Source of the DNA: Kineosporia mesophila
GTDB taxonomy: Bacteria; Actinomycetota; Actinomycetes; Actinomycetales; Kineosporiaceae
Assembly (NCBI RefSeq): GCF_021129235.1
Contig: NZ_JAJOMA010000014.1
Span: 158,930 to 222,929 of the forward strand
Direction: 5' to 3'
DNA length: 64,000 nt
The notes beneath the pieces were generated by a model. It saw only the letters and a program-made list of their open reading frames with translations. It was not told the DNA's origin and searched no databases. Shown here in pieces: positions 48,877-58,151 of this stretch. The stretch's first letter is position 1. Each line of letters opens with the position of its first letter. The position numbers were made by a program, and so were the translations under genes.

Positions 48877-49911
48877 ATGCTCATTGACCAGGTGCTCGAC
48901 CGGCTGGAGACCGTGCTGGCCGAGAACGGGCTGCCGCCGATGGCACCTGCCCGCCCGGAGACGGCGCCGGTGCTCGAGGAGATCACCGCCGCGATCTCTC
49001 CCCTCCGTCTACCGGACGACGTGCTCAGGTTCTGGCAGCGGGTCGACCCCCGATCCCTGCAACCGCTGTGCCCGTTCCCCCGGCTGACCAGCCCGGGTTT
49101 CGCCCTGCACGGCTGGCACGAGTTCGAGAAGGAGCAGCGGATGACCCCGGCCCTGCTGTTCCCCATCGCCTACCAGAGTCACTGCTACACCTTCGTCGAG
49201 CTGAGCGACGGCGATCGTCCGGGCGGTGCGGTCTTCCACCGGCCGGACGACTTCGAACTGACCCATCCGGATCTGACGTCGTACCTCGACCAGCTGACCA
49301 CCATGATCGAGCTGGGCGAGTTCAGCCGGGAACAACTGTCGGACGGTGACTGGTACGAGTTCGACCCGGAGAACCGCTGGGAGGAGATCGCCCGGATCCG
49401 GCTCACCGGCGCGCTCCCCCTACCGGTGCACGATCATCGCCGCCGTATCCCCCGCCCGATCCGCGACTGGCCCCCGCACTGGCTCAGCTCGAGCGGCCTG
49501 ACCGACCAGAACCGCCGGGCCTGGGGCGCCGACACCACGATCGCCACGCTGATGTCCACCGCCGCCCGGGGAGTCGAGAGCCACGGCGTCATCCACGCCC
49601 AGATCGACGTGAGCGCCGGCACTTCCGAAGGCCGGCGCCTGACCGTGCACGACGGCACCGGCACCCTGGACCTGTGGTGCCCGGCCGCCGTGAGTGCCTA
49701 CCTGGACAGCGCCCCCGTGCTGGAGTACGAGGTCGTGGTGCGCCCCCACCCCTCAGGGCCCCCGGACATCGACGGTCTACGCGGCCTGGCCCGGCAATTG
49801 GCCCTGTCCGGCGACATCGAGGGCGCCCGGCGAGCCGGGTCGGAGCTGGCGGCCAAGCTGTTCGAGTCCCCGGCCGACGCCGTAGCGGTCGCGATCCGCC
49901 CGGTGGGCTGA
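48877..49911 (+). CDS. SMI1/KNR4 (SUKH)-type protein
   Basis: A 344-aa cytoplasmic protein. GGAGG lies 5 nt before the ATG at 48877, so I prefer this over an ATG 18 codons upstream that lacks such a site. The N-terminal about 190 residues show the SUKH pattern (LPDDVLRFWQRVDP, FPIAYQSHCYTFVELSDG, GGAVFHRPDDFELTHPDLTSYLDQ). The C-terminal part (about 200-344) is an unassigned beta-rich domain. SUKH proteins often give immunity to polymorphic toxins. No toxin is next to it, so that role is open. Confidence 0.65.
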   Translation: MLIDQVLDRLETVLAENGLPPMAPARPETAPVLEEITAAISPLRLPDDVLRFWQRVDPRSLQPLCPFPRLTSPGFALHGWHEFEKEQRMTPALLFPIAYQSHCYTFVELSDGDRPGGAVFHRPDDFELTHPDLTSYLDQLTTMIELGEFSREQLSDGDWYEFDPENRWEEIARIRLTGALPLPVHDHRRRIPRPIRDWPPHWLSSSGLTDQNRRAWGADTTIATLMSTAARGVESHGVIHAQIDVSAGTSEGRRLTVHDGTGTLDLWCPAAVSAYLDSAPVLEYEVVVRPHPSGPPDIDGLRGLARQLALSGDIEGARRAGSELAAKLFESPADAVAVAIRPVG

Positions 49912-50082
49912 CCCCGGTAGCGGCGCCGGATGGGGCGTGACGCTCTCCAGCCACCGCCCGGTCCGACGACCAGGCGCCCACCCGGCGGGGCACGTAAGAC
50001 TTGCCGCTGCCACCGCATCCCCCCGATCACGACCTTCTCCGTGGCTCCTCGCCCTGGAGACGACCCGCCGGTAGCGGAGTGG

Positions 50083-51216
50083 TCACGAAGGGAGTGGGGC
50101 CCGCAGCTGTGGCAGCCTCCGTACCACCGGCAGGGTCAGCACCAGGGCCAGAGTGGGGACGAGGAAGGCCAGTTGCAGTCCGATCGGGGCCGAGAGGGCG
50201 CCCAGGGCAACGGCTCCCAGAAGGGCTCCGCCGTAGTTGAACAGGTTCACCCGGGCGATGACCTCGTCACTGTGCCCCGGACTGGCCTCGCCGGCCGCGG
50301 TGAAGGCGAGGGGGACGAGAATGCCCACCCCGATACCGGTGAGGGCGAACCCGATGACAGCCATCACGACCGAGGGCACCGCCACCACCAGGCCACAGCC
50401 GAGGGCGCAGATCGCGATACATCCGGCCGCCGACCGGGCCTGACCCACCAGCGGCACCAGGTGGTCACCGGCCAGGCGGGAGACGAGAACCGCCGCCTGG
50501 TAGGCCACGTAGCCCAGCGGAGCGGCCGCGGAGGAGGCCAAGAGGCTGTCGTGCAGGTAGACCGAGCTCCACGTGCTCACGGCTGAGTCGGCCAGGAAGG
50601 CGGTGAAGACCAGGGCGCCGCAGATCAGGACCACGTTGCGGTGGCCGCCGGTGCTGTGACGCGCGGCCGGCAGCGTGCGACCGGGCTCGAAAGTCGTTCT
50701 GCCGACGACAGCTACCACCAGAGCGAAGATCGCGGCCACACCCACCATGACCGCCGCGCCCGCCCCGGAGGCCACGAAGCCCGACATCAGCAGAGCCGCC
50801 AGGACGGCCGCCGCCGTGTACGCCGCGAAGAGCCGGTTCATCACGCTGCGCCCGAGCCGGGCCTGCACCAGCACGCCCTGCATGCTCAGGCTCGCGTCGA
50901 CCGCACCGAGCCCCACGCCGTACCCGACGAGCGCGACGGAGAACACCGGCATCGGCGTCCAGACGGTGCTCAGCCCGAGCCCGGCCGACACCGTCAGCAG
51001 GCCCCCGGCCAGGGCATATCGGCTCCCCCAGCGGGCGGCGACCCGGTCGGCCACCATCGACCCACCGGCCGCGGCCACGCAGATCAGCAGCAGCACCACC
51101 GACACGTACCCGTCACCGATGTGCTGCCGCTCCTTGAACATCGGCAGCGCGGTGACCAGGGTGGCGTACCCCAGCCCCTGCGCGGCGTATCCCCCGGCGA
51201 CCCACGCGGTTCTCAT
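50083..51216 (-). CDS. MFS transporter of the SDR-SCP2-aminotransferase operon
   Basis: A 377-aa transporter, 12 predicted helices. The loop DRVAARWGSRYALAGG is the MFS motif A equivalent. Later segments are GVGLGAVDASLSMQG and FALTGIGVGILVPLAFTAAGE. These resemble FucP/YfkF-type or exporter-like MFS proteins. The ATG overlaps the aminotransferase stop (ATGA), so it should be translated together with it and probably exports, or imports for, the product of this operon. Confidence 0.83.
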   Translation of the reverse strand: MRTAWVAGGYAAQGLGYATLVTALPMFKERQHIGDGYVSVVLLLICVAAAGGSMVADRVAARWGSRYALAGGLLTVSAGLGLSTVWTPMPVFSVALVGYGVGLGAVDASLSMQGVLVQARLGRSVMNRLFAAYTAAAVLAALLMSGFVASGAGAAVMVGVAAIFALVVAVVGRTTFEPGRTLPAARHSTGGHRNVVLICGALVFTAFLADSAVSTWSSVYLHDSLLASSAAAPLGYVAYQAAVLVSRLAGDHLVPLVGQARSAAGCIAICALGCGLVVAVPSVVMAVIGFALTGIGVGILVPLAFTAAGEASPGHSDEVIARVNLFNYGGALLGAVALGALSAPIGLQLAFLVPTLALVLTLPVVRRLPQLRAPLPS

Positions 51217-52475
51217 CGCAGACCGGCCTCGGGATGTCTCTCGCGCACCACACCGAACGCCTCGTGCGCCACTTCGAGGGTGTGGGCGATGTCGTCGGAG
51301 GTGAGGGCGGCATTGATGAAGTGGTTGTGGTGCGAGCTGATGAACACACCGCGCCGCACGCACTCGGCCACCCACTCCTGGTGCAGCATCAGCGAGTCGT
51401 CGTCGGCCAGACGCAGGTAGAACAGGGCTGGTTCGCCGCTGGCCACCAGGCTGAACCCATGGTCGGAGGCCGCCGTCGCCAGACCGGTGGTGAGTTCGGT
51501 GCCGAGCCGGGAGAAGAGCGCCGGGGCGTCGATCTCGCGTAGCTTGGTGATCGTCGCGATGCCGGCCGCGAAGGGCACCGCGCTCATCCAGTAGCTGCCC
51601 GTGTAACTCAGGCTGCCGACCACGTCTTTCAGCGAGTCCCGGCCGCAGAGCGCGGAGACGTTGTACCCGTTGGCCAGGGCCTTGCAGAAGCAGATGAGGT
51701 CGGCCCGGAACCCGTAGAAGTGGTCGGAACCGGCCAGGTCCAGCCGGAACCCGGCCCGCACGTCGTCGACGATCAGCACGATGCCGTACTTGTCGCACAG
51801 CGCCCGCACCGCCTGCCAGTAACCCTGGGCGGGCAGAACGTTGTCGGCGAAGTTGCCGTGCATGTAGGGCTGGGCGATCAGCCCGGCCACCGCGCCCTCG
51901 TTCTCGGCCAGCACCTTCTCCAGCGCGGCGAGATCGTTGAAGGGAACATACAGATTGTGGACGACGTCCTCCTCGAGGACGCCCGGGTAGTCGAGCTTCT
52001 GGGTCCAGGCGGCGCTGCCGTGGTAGTACCCCTTGATGAAGACGATCTTCTTGCGCAGGGTTGCGGCCCGGGCCGTCATCACCGCGAGAGTGGTCGCGTC
52101 GCCGCCGTTCTTGGCGAAGAACGCCCAGTCGGCCGAGGCCACCGTGTCCACGAGCAGTTCGGCGAAGTCCACCATGACGGACGAGGGCAGACTCACCACG
52201 TCTTCGAGAAGCGCCTGCCGGTCGGCGGCGGCCTTCACGTCCGGGTCGCCGTAACCCAGCACGTTGGGGCCGTAACCGCACATGTAGTCGATGTACTCGT
52301 TGCCGTCCACGTCCCAGAACCGGGTGCCCTCGGCGCGGGCGGAGAACAGCGGGAAGGCCGACTGCGGGATGAAACAGCCGTTCACCGGGCCCAGATGCCC
52401 GTAGACGCCGGAGGGGATGACCTGAAGGGCCCGCTCGAACGCCTTGCGGCTGGCCTCGTACGTGTAGGTGCGCAT
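51213..52475 (-). CDS. Class III aminotransferase, glutamate-1-semialdehyde-aminomutase-like
   Basis: A 420-aa PLP enzyme. Landmarks are FWDVDGNEYIDYMCGYGPNVLG, NGGDATTLAVMTARAAT, FIKGYYHGS, VLIVDDVRAGFRLD (PLP pyridine-binding Asp) and FCKALANGYNVSALCG (Schiff-base Lys). HemL normally has SGTEA and DEVMTGFR, which here are NGGDA and DDVRAGFR, so it is a specialised paralogue. It lies 1 bp after the SCP2-like gene, suggesting transfer of an amino group in a dedicated pathway. Confidence 0.85.
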   Translation of the reverse strand: MRTYTYEASRKAFERALQVIPSGVYGHLGPVNGCFIPQSAFPLFSARAEGTRFWDVDGNEYIDYMCGYGPNVLGYGDPDVKAAADRQALLEDVVSLPSSVMVDFAELLVDTVASADWAFFAKNGGDATTLAVMTARAATLRKKIVFIKGYYHGSAAWTQKLDYPGVLEEDVVHNLYVPFNDLAALEKVLAENEGAVAGLIAQPYMHGNFADNVLPAQGYWQAVRALCDKYGIVLIVDDVRAGFRLDLAGSDHFYGFRADLICFCKALANGYNVSALCGRDSLKDVVGSLSYTGSYWMSAVPFAAGIATITKLREIDAPALFSRLGTELTTGLATAASDHGFSLVASGEPALFYLRLADDDSLMLHQEWVAECVRRGVFISSHHNHFINAALTSDDIAHTLEVAHEAFGVVRERHPEAGLR

Positions 52476-52476
52476 G

Positions 52477-53244
52477 TCACTTCCCCAGGTACTGACCGGT
52501 GCGGTCGAGAATGCGGTTGAGATTGTCGATCATCGAGATCACGCCGCGCATGGACATGCGCCCGTCGCTCACGGCCGCGATCGCGGACGTGGTTCCGGAG
52601 AACACCTCACCCGCGAGGTCCAGGTCGCTGAACCGCAGAGCGGCCTGAGGTGGTTCGACAGGCTGCTCGACGAAGGTGAGCCGGTGGTCGCGCACCCACA
52701 CCTGATGACGCAGGTCGTCGCCGACCTCGAGATCGACCCGCCCGTCGCGCATCTGACCGGCACTGACGCGTCCGCTGCGGTCCTCGTTACCGATGACGGC
52801 GACGGCCGCGAGTGCGACCCGCAGGGTCAGGCGCACGCTGTCGGCCCGGAAGCCCGGGTCGAGCAGGTCGTCGGCGGTGGGTTCGAGGTAGCGGCCGAGG
52901 ATCTGGCTGAGCGGGGTGAAGACGCCGGTGAGGAAGCGCAGGCCGGTGGGCCCGCCGAACGGGACCGGCTGGGCGGTACCGGCGATGACCCGGTTGAAGT
53001 GGCCGCTGGAGGTGAACACCAGGCCGGCGGTCGATCCGCCGGGGCCGGGCCGGATGCCGGAGCGGTCGAACGTGTACGAGCCCCGGGGCCCGCCGCGCAC
53101 CACCAGCCGGAGCGTGACCGGTTTCGTGAGCGGCAGCAGGAGATTCTCGGCCTCGGGAACCAGGGAGGCCAGCAGCGGCAGGGCCCCGAGCACGGCCTCG
53201 AGGTTGACCTGCGCGGTGACGCGAGGATCGACGTCAGTGAGCAT
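52477..53244 (-). CDS. SCP2-sterol-carrier-like protein
   Basis: A 255-aa soluble protein. The C-terminal half has SCP2-like features (GRVDLEVGDDLRHQVWV, EVFSGTTSAIAAVSDGRMSM, RGVISMIDNLNRIL). The N-terminal half contains TLRLVVRGGPRGSYTF and GHFNRVIAGTAQPVPFGGPT, perhaps a second related domain. SCP2 folds hold hydrophobic molecules, so it may bind a lipid-like intermediate of this operon. ATG with GAGAGGCAACG upstream. Family assignment is moderate. Confidence 0.6.
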   Translation of the reverse strand: MLTDVDPRVTAQVNLEAVLGALPLLASLVPEAENLLLPLTKPVTLRLVVRGGPRGSYTFDRSGIRPGPGGSTAGLVFTSSGHFNRVIAGTAQPVPFGGPTGLRFLTGVFTPLSQILGRYLEPTADDLLDPGFRADSVRLTLRVALAAVAVIGNEDRSGRVSAGQMRDGRVDLEVGDDLRHQVWVRDHRLTFVEQPVEPPQAALRFSDLDLAGEVFSGTTSAIAAVSDGRMSMRGVISMIDNLNRILDRTGQYLGK

Positions 53245-53253
53245 CGTTGCCTC

Positions 53254-54039
53254 TCAGGCGTTCTGGGGGCCGGCGGCGGTGCGGGCGGCGATCGCCAGGA
53301 CGATGCGCCGAGGTACCAGCCGGGCGCCGAGGGCGTTGATCCGGTGCTGGAGTCCGATGGTCAGGCTAGGTGGCGACGAGGGGCGTTGCAGGGTCTTCCA
53401 GGCCCGGTCGACGCTTTCCCCGACGTTCGCGACGGTGCCGACCCGGAACCGGTCGGAACGTGCGGCCTCGAAGAACCCGGTCTCGGTCGGGCCGGGGCAC
53501 AGGGCCAGCACCCGCAACGACGTGCCCTGGGCCTCGTGCCAGAGGGCCTCGGTCAACGACAGCACGTACGCCTTGGTGGCCGCGTACACCGCCATCGTCG
53601 GGATTGGCTGGTGCGCGGCCGTGCTGGAGATGTTGACCAGCACACCCCGGGGCGCCGCGAGCAGGGAGGGCATGAGCAGGCGGCTCAGCAGGGTCAGGGC
53701 CAGCACGTTCACGCGGATCTCGTCGGCGATGCGGGCGGGGTCCTCGTCCGCGAATCTCTCCGCGGTGCCGAATCCGGCACTGTTGACGAGAGCGGAAGGC
53801 TTCAGACCCGCGTCCTCGATCTGGTCCATCACCCGCCGGGCCCCCTCGGCCTGCGAGAGATCGGCCTCGATCACCAGGACGGCGACGCCGTGCTCCGAGG
53901 TCAGCTCGGCGGCCAGGGCCTCCAGCCGGTCGCGGCGGCGGGCCACCAGCACCAGGTCGTCGCCGGCCCGGGCGAAACGGCGGGCGAACTGTTCCCCGAA
54001 ACCGGAACTGGCCCCGGTCACCACTGCGACGTTGCTCAA
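53254..54039 (-). CDS. Short-chain dehydrogenase/reductase
   Basis: A 261-aa classical SDR. The cofactor motif is TGASSGFGEQFARRFA, with RRR after strand 2 favouring NADPH. Further motifs are NSAGFG (NAG), the catalytic Ser in NISSTA and YAATK, and the PGPTETGF loop. The start is TTG 54037-54039, the only one that keeps the first strand, with GAGGGAACGG upstream. First gene of a four-gene minus-strand operon; gaps to the next genes are 9, 1 and -4 bp. Confidence 0.9.
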   Translation of the reverse strand: MSNVAVVTGASSGFGEQFARRFARAGDDLVLVARRRDRLEALAAELTSEHGVAVLVIEADLSQAEGARRVMDQIEDAGLKPSALVNSAGFGTAERFADEDPARIADEIRVNVLALTLLSRLLMPSLLAAPRGVLVNISSTAAHQPIPTMAVYAATKAYVLSLTEALWHEAQGTSLRVLALCPGPTETGFFEAARSDRFRVGTVANVGESVDRAWKTLQRPSSPPSLTIGLQHRINALGARLVPRRIVLAIAARTAAGPQNA

Positions 54040-54057
54040 ACCGTTCCCTCACTCAAA

Positions 54058-54077
54058 TTGGTCAAGCGTCCAACTTG
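54058..54077. promoter_or_regulatory. Operator-like inverted repeat upstream of the SDR operon
   Basis: TTGGTC (54058-54063) and GTCCAA (54068-54073) are inverted with one mismatch. CAAG (54063-54066) and CTTG (54074-54077) add an overlapping symmetry. It lies 19 bp before the SDR start. No regulator gene is adjacent, so the binding protein is unknown. Confidence 0.4.
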
Positions 54078-54142
54078 GGTCAGAGTGGCGCATGCGCAGC
54101 CCGGTGGCCAGCGCCGCCGGCAATCTTTACGCCGGCGAAATG

Positions 54143-54970
54143 TCAGGGAGCGGGAACCGGGTCGTCGTACTGCCCGGGGGCACCGCTCAGGAGCTTGCCC
54201 TTGACCATGGGCCATCCGTTGGCGGTGCAGCCGTGCAGTCCCAGGGTCTGCTGCTGCATCACCGGGGCCTTCTTCCCGGTGCCGGGGCACAGTTCGTGAC
54301 CGTGGCCGAGGGCGTGCCCGGTCTCGTGGTTGATCACGTACTCCCGGTAGACCGCCGGCGATGCGCCGTACCGGGGCACGCCGTGCACCCACCGCGCCAC
54401 GTTGACCACCACGTTCGCGCCGTTACGGCAGGACGTGTACTCGTCGACGTGGCCGACCGCCTCGTCCCCGCAGAGCTGGTCGCGGGTCCGGGGCGTGGCC
54501 AGGTAGATGGTGAAGTCGGCGGGACCGCCGGCCGCCACCCGCTGCAGGCGGACGTCGCCCGTGGCCGTCCAGCCCCGGGCGCCGCCCAGCGTCTTCACCA
54601 CGGTGCGGGCGAACTGATCGGCGGTGATCCCGGAGATGCTCTCCTCCACGGCCACCCGGTAGCGGAACAGCCGACCGCGGCTGCCCGCGACCCGGCTGTG
54701 CCCCGACGCCACCGTCCAGGTCCGCCGCCCGGCGCGGGGGTACGTGATGGGAACGACCTTCGGGGTCGTCGAGGGGGCGACCGCCGAGGGGGTGGGGCTG
54801 GGCGTGGGCAGCGCCGCGACCGACCGGTGGGCTGCGGGAACGTAGGTGATCGTGACCCCGGTGATACATCCCGACAGCAGCAGAGCCACTGCGCCGAGGA
54901 GGACCACGCCCAGGAATCGGCGTGGTCCCCGGCCGGCTGCGGTCATCTCGCGGTCATGACCCGATCGCAC
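54143..54970 (-). CDS. DUF3152 metalloprotease-like lipoprotein
   Basis: A 275-aa exported protein. GTG at 54968-54970 has GGAGG 8 nt upstream. The signal ends in LLLSGC (lipid on Cys at about 35). A Pro/Thr/Ser linker precedes the DUF3152 domain, where NHETGHALGHGHELC gives the HExxHxxGxxH zinc site of metzincin-like peptidases. VMQQQTLGLHGC provides a Met-turn-like segment. Four cysteines may pair. Substrate unknown; likely cell-envelope proteolysis. Confidence 0.8.
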   Translation of the reverse strand: MRSGHDREMTAAGRGPRRFLGVVLLGAVALLLSGCITGVTITYVPAAHRSVAALPTPSPTPSAVAPSTTPKVVPITYPRAGRRTWTVASGHSRVAGSRGRLFRYRVAVEESISGITADQFARTVVKTLGGARGWTATGDVRLQRVAAGGPADFTIYLATPRTRDQLCGDEAVGHVDEYTSCRNGANVVVNVARWVHGVPRYGASPAVYREYVINHETGHALGHGHELCPGTGKKAPVMQQQTLGLHGCTANGWPMVKGKLLSGAPGQYDDPVPAP

Positions 54971-55071
54971 TTCGTGTTCCTCCTGGAGGTCCCGCCGGCG
55001 CCTGCCCCCCTTGGACGTTTTGTGGCGCTGAAAAGGTTGCCCCAGAAGATAACGCGCTCAGCGGCCGGCGC

Positions 55072-56544
55072 TCACAACGCGGCGGCGAAGAACTCCCGCT
55101 CCAGCTGTGCCGACCTCTCGAAGGCCCGCCACATCTCCTCGCGCAGCGGTGGGGACGCAGCTCCTGCCACCCGGTCGGTGATCGACCGGGCCTGCTGCGT
55201 GGCGTACTGGAACAGCGGATCGGCGTAGGTCGCGATCCATTCGGCGTAAGGATTACCCGCCGCGCGGGGGGCCAGCCGGTGACCGATGTCGGCGTACATC
55301 CAGTAGCAGGGCAGCACCGCGGCCACGCCCTGTCCGTAGCCCGTCTCCACGGCCTGGCGCAGGTGGCCGAGGTATTCGTGGGTCGCCGGCCCGGGGGCGG
55401 GCCGTTCGCTCGCGCCGAGCCAGGTGCGGTGCAGGTTCGACTCCGTGGTCACGCAGGCCGTGGCCGCGGCGACCCAGAACGCCCGCTCGACGGGATCGTC
55501 CGCCAGCTGCCCGAGACGACTCAGCACCCCGGCGTATCCCTCGAGATAGTGGGCGTCCTGGGCGAGGTAGTAGCGGAAGGCCTTTCCCGCCAGGGTGCCG
55601 TCGGCCAGGCCGGTCAGGAACGGGTCGGCGTCGGTGGCCCGGCGCAGGCCGTCGATGCGCTGCCACCACTCGTCACCGGTGCTGGTGTCCCGTCCCCCGC
55701 GCTCCCACAGCCCGGCGAAGTGACTGACCGGGCCGTGCCCCTGCCCGACGTTCAGTTCCTCACCGTGACGCAGACTCTCGGTCAGCCAGCGCTTGGACCG
55801 GTCGATGCTGGCGAACCAGTCCCCCGTCACCACCTGCCAGGTCGCGACGGCCGACGACAGGGAGCAACCGGTGCCGTGGGTGGACGACGTGTGGACGCGC
55901 GGAGCATCCAGGCGGCGCACCGGGTCGGTCGCGCCCGCGTCCACGAGGGCGTCGCTGACCTCGTCCCCGGCCAGATGACCGCCCTTGGCCAGGACCCGGA
56001 CGCCCCAGCGGCCGGAGACCTCCAGGGCCTGCCGCACCACCTCGTCCCAGTCCCGCGCCGGCCCGGCCCCGGCCAGCACGGCCAGTTCGGGAACGTTCGG
56101 GGTCACCAGCCCGGCCAGCGGCAGCAGATCCCGCAACGCCTGCTCGGCCTCGGGTGTCAGCAGCCGGTCGCCGCTCGTGGCCACCATCACCGGGTCGAGC
56201 ACCACGATCGGCGGACGCACGCGCCGCAGCCATCCGGAGACCTCGGCGATGATCCCCGGGGCACCCAGCATGCCGATCTTCACGGCGTCGGTCTCGACGT
56301 CGTCGCTGACGGCATCCAGCTGCTCCCGCAGGAATCCGGTCGGCGGGGTGTGCACCGAGCGCACGCCGCGGGTGTTCTGGGCGACGAGCGCGGTGACGAC
56401 GGCCATCCCGTAACCGCCGTTGGCCGCGATGCTCTTGAGGTCGGCCTGGATGCCCGCCCCTCCGGTCGGGTCGGTACCGGCGATCGAGAGGACGCGAGGG
56501 GTCGCCGTCAGCGTCGGCACCGGGCCGGTCACGGGGGCGCTCAT
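55072..56544 (-). CDS. thiD: Fused HMP/HMP-P kinase (ThiD) and TenA aminohydrolase
   Basis: A 490-aa bifunctional enzyme. Residues 1 to about 265 are ThiD (RVLSIAGTDPTGGAGIQADL, VALDPVMVATSGDRLL-type strand, HTSSTHGTGCSLSSAVA with the anion hole and catalytic base), phosphorylating hydroxymethylpyrimidine twice. After a short linker, about 275-490 are TenA/thiaminase II (FRYYLAQDAHYLEGY, LPCYWMYADIG with the nucleophilic Cys, terminal LEREFF), which recovers the pyrimidine from degraded thiamin. ATGA overlap with thiE. The fusion links salvage and phosphorylation. Confidence 0.93.
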   Translation of the reverse strand: MSAPVTGPVPTLTATPRVLSIAGTDPTGGAGIQADLKSIAANGGYGMAVVTALVAQNTRGVRSVHTPPTGFLREQLDAVSDDVETDAVKIGMLGAPGIIAEVSGWLRRVRPPIVVLDPVMVATSGDRLLTPEAEQALRDLLPLAGLVTPNVPELAVLAGAGPARDWDEVVRQALEVSGRWGVRVLAKGGHLAGDEVSDALVDAGATDPVRRLDAPRVHTSSTHGTGCSLSSAVATWQVVTGDWFASIDRSKRWLTESLRHGEELNVGQGHGPVSHFAGLWERGGRDTSTGDEWWQRIDGLRRATDADPFLTGLADGTLAGKAFRYYLAQDAHYLEGYAGVLSRLGQLADDPVERAFWVAAATACVTTESNLHRTWLGASERPAPGPATHEYLGHLRQAVETGYGQGVAAVLPCYWMYADIGHRLAPRAAGNPYAEWIATYADPLFQYATQQARSITDRVAGAASPPLREEMWRAFERSAQLEREFFAAAL

Positions 56545-57191
56545 GCCGCCCACGCGGCCCGGTAGGACGCGGCCGCGGCGGCCGGGTCGGTCGCGGCACA
56601 GATCCCGCTGACCACGGCCACCCCCGCCAGGGCACTGCCCCTCAGGGCGGCGGCGTCGGCGACCTGGATCCCGCCGATCGCGACCGCCGGCAGGGCCGAG
56701 AGTCTCGCGCGCTCCCGCATCCCGTCGACCCCCAGCGGTGCCGGGGCATCGGGCTTGGTCGCCGTGGCCCGCAGCACCCCGATGCCGACGTAGTCCACCC
56801 TCGCGGAACTGGCTGCGGCGGCGGCCAGCTGGTCCGGGTGGGAGGCACTCACACCGAGCACGGCGTCCGGCCCGACCAGGTCGCGGGCACTGGCGGCGGG
56901 CAGATCCCTCTGCCCCAGGTGCACCCCGGCCACCGGGGCGCCGAGGTCGCGGGCCGCGAGGTACACATCGACACGGTCGTTGACCAGCAGGGTCACGCCC
57001 TCCGGCAGCACCTGCCCGATCTCCAGCACGGTACGCAGGAAAACTCCCGCGGGCTGGTGCTTCTCCCGCACCTGAACGGTGGTGACGCCACCGGAGACGG
57101 CCGCCACGACCAGATCGGGCAGGGAAAGACCGGCCCGCCGGGCGCATTCGGCGTCGGTGACCAGATAGAGGCTGAGGTCCGGCGCGGTCAT
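56541..57191 (-). CDS. thiE: Thiamin-phosphate synthase
   Basis: A 216-aa barrel enzyme joining HMP-PP to thiazole phosphate. Motifs: [68 protein letters not shown] and VDYVGIGVL, then PAVAIGGIQ. The ATG at 57189-57191 overlaps the thiM stop (ATGA); a longer frame upstream is not coding. Confidence 0.94.
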   Translation of the reverse strand: MTAPDLSLYLVTDAECARRAGLSLPDLVVAAVSGGVTTVQVREKHQPAGVFLRTVLEIGQVLPEGVTLLVNDRVDVYLAARDLGAPVAGVHLGQRDLPAASARDLVGPDAVLGVSASHPDQLAAAAASSARVDYVGIGVLRATATKPDAPAPLGVDGMRERARLSALPAVAIGGIQVADAAALRGSALAGVAVVSGICAATDPAAAAASYRAAWAA

Positions 57192-58006
57192 GACACGCGC
57201 GCCCGGCGCTCGACGTCGTCGCCCGTGACCGAGGCCAGGGCATCGAGAAACGCGACGGCGAAAGAACCCGGCCCACCGGCCACCGCGGCGGCCTGCTCGG
57301 CCGCCACCGTGTAGACGAGCACCGCGGCCGTGGTCGCGGCGAAGGTGTCGGACTCGACCGCGGCGAAGGCCGCCATCACCGCACCGAGCGCGCAACCGCC
57401 ACCGGTGACCCGTGTCAGCCAGACGTGCCCATTGGCCAGGCGCACGCTGCGGCGACCGTCGGTGATCAGGTCGACCGGACCCGAGACCGCGACGACACCG
57501 CCCGTCTTCTGGGCAATTTCACCGGCCGCCCGAACCGCGTCGCCGACCGTGGACGTGGCGTCGACGCCGCGCCCACCCGCACCGGCACCCGCCAGCGCGA
57601 GGATCTCGGAGGCGTTGCCCCGAACGATCGTGGGACCCACATCATAGAGCCGGTGCGCCAATTCGGTGCGAACTGGCAGTGCACCGATGGCGACCGGGTC
57701 AAGTACCCAGGGGGTACCCGCCTGCTGCGCCGATACCGCCGCCACCTCCATCGCCGCCCGCCGCTCGGCGTGCGGGGTGCCGAGGTTGATCAGCACCCCA
57801 CCCGCCGCCTGGGCGAAACCCCCTGACTCCTCTGGAATATCGACCATGGCCGGGGCAGCCCCCACCGCCAGCAGCACGTTCGCGGTGAAGTTCACCACCA
57901 CGTCGTTGGTGATGCACTGGACCAGCGGCGTCTGCCGCCGGACCCGGGTCAGGAGCTCGGCCGTGGCCGTCACAACGGTGTTCTCGGGTACGGCAAAATC
58001 CGTCAT
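57188..58006 (-). CDS. thiM: Hydroxyethylthiazole kinase
   Basis: A 272-aa kinase phosphorylating the thiazole alcohol for salvage. Visible are [69 protein letters not shown], and the catalytic Cys in [17 protein letters not shown]. First gene of the salvage operon, immediately downstream of the TPP riboswitch. Confidence 0.95.
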   Translation of the reverse strand: MTDFAVPENTVVTATAELLTRVRRQTPLVQCITNDVVVNFTANVLLAVGAAPAMVDIPEESGGFAQAAGGVLINLGTPHAERRAAMEVAAVSAQQAGTPWVLDPVAIGALPVRTELAHRLYDVGPTIVRGNASEILALAGAGAGGRGVDATSTVGDAVRAAGEIAQKTGGVVAVSGPVDLITDGRRSVRLANGHVWLTRVTGGGCALGAVMAAFAAVESDTFAATTAAVLVYTVAAEQAAAVAGGPGSFAVAFLDALASVTGDDVERRARVS

Positions 58007-58011
58007 CCGAA

Positions 58012-58098
58012 GACATCCCTTCGCTAGTGCGAACTAGATCAGGTTCGACGGGTCTCATCTCAGCCCCCGTAGGTAGGGGCACCCCGTGTCTCTGCGAG
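58012..58098 (-). promoter_or_regulatory. TPP riboswitch (THI element)
   Basis: The minus strand has all conserved parts in order: GGGGTGCC, a C/G-rich P3 hairpin (CCTACCTACGGGGG), GGCTGAGATGAGACCC, then GAACCTGATCTAGTTCG and ACTAGCGAAGGGA. The aptamer ends about 6 nt before the thiM start, and its terminal AAGGGA doubles as the ribosome-binding site. This suggests that TPP blocks translation rather than terminating transcription. Confidence 0.95.
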
Positions 58099-58151
58099 GA
58101 CGTTCCCACTTCCGGCCATTTCGCGCAAGGCCGCAGGTGATCGGCCGCCGG

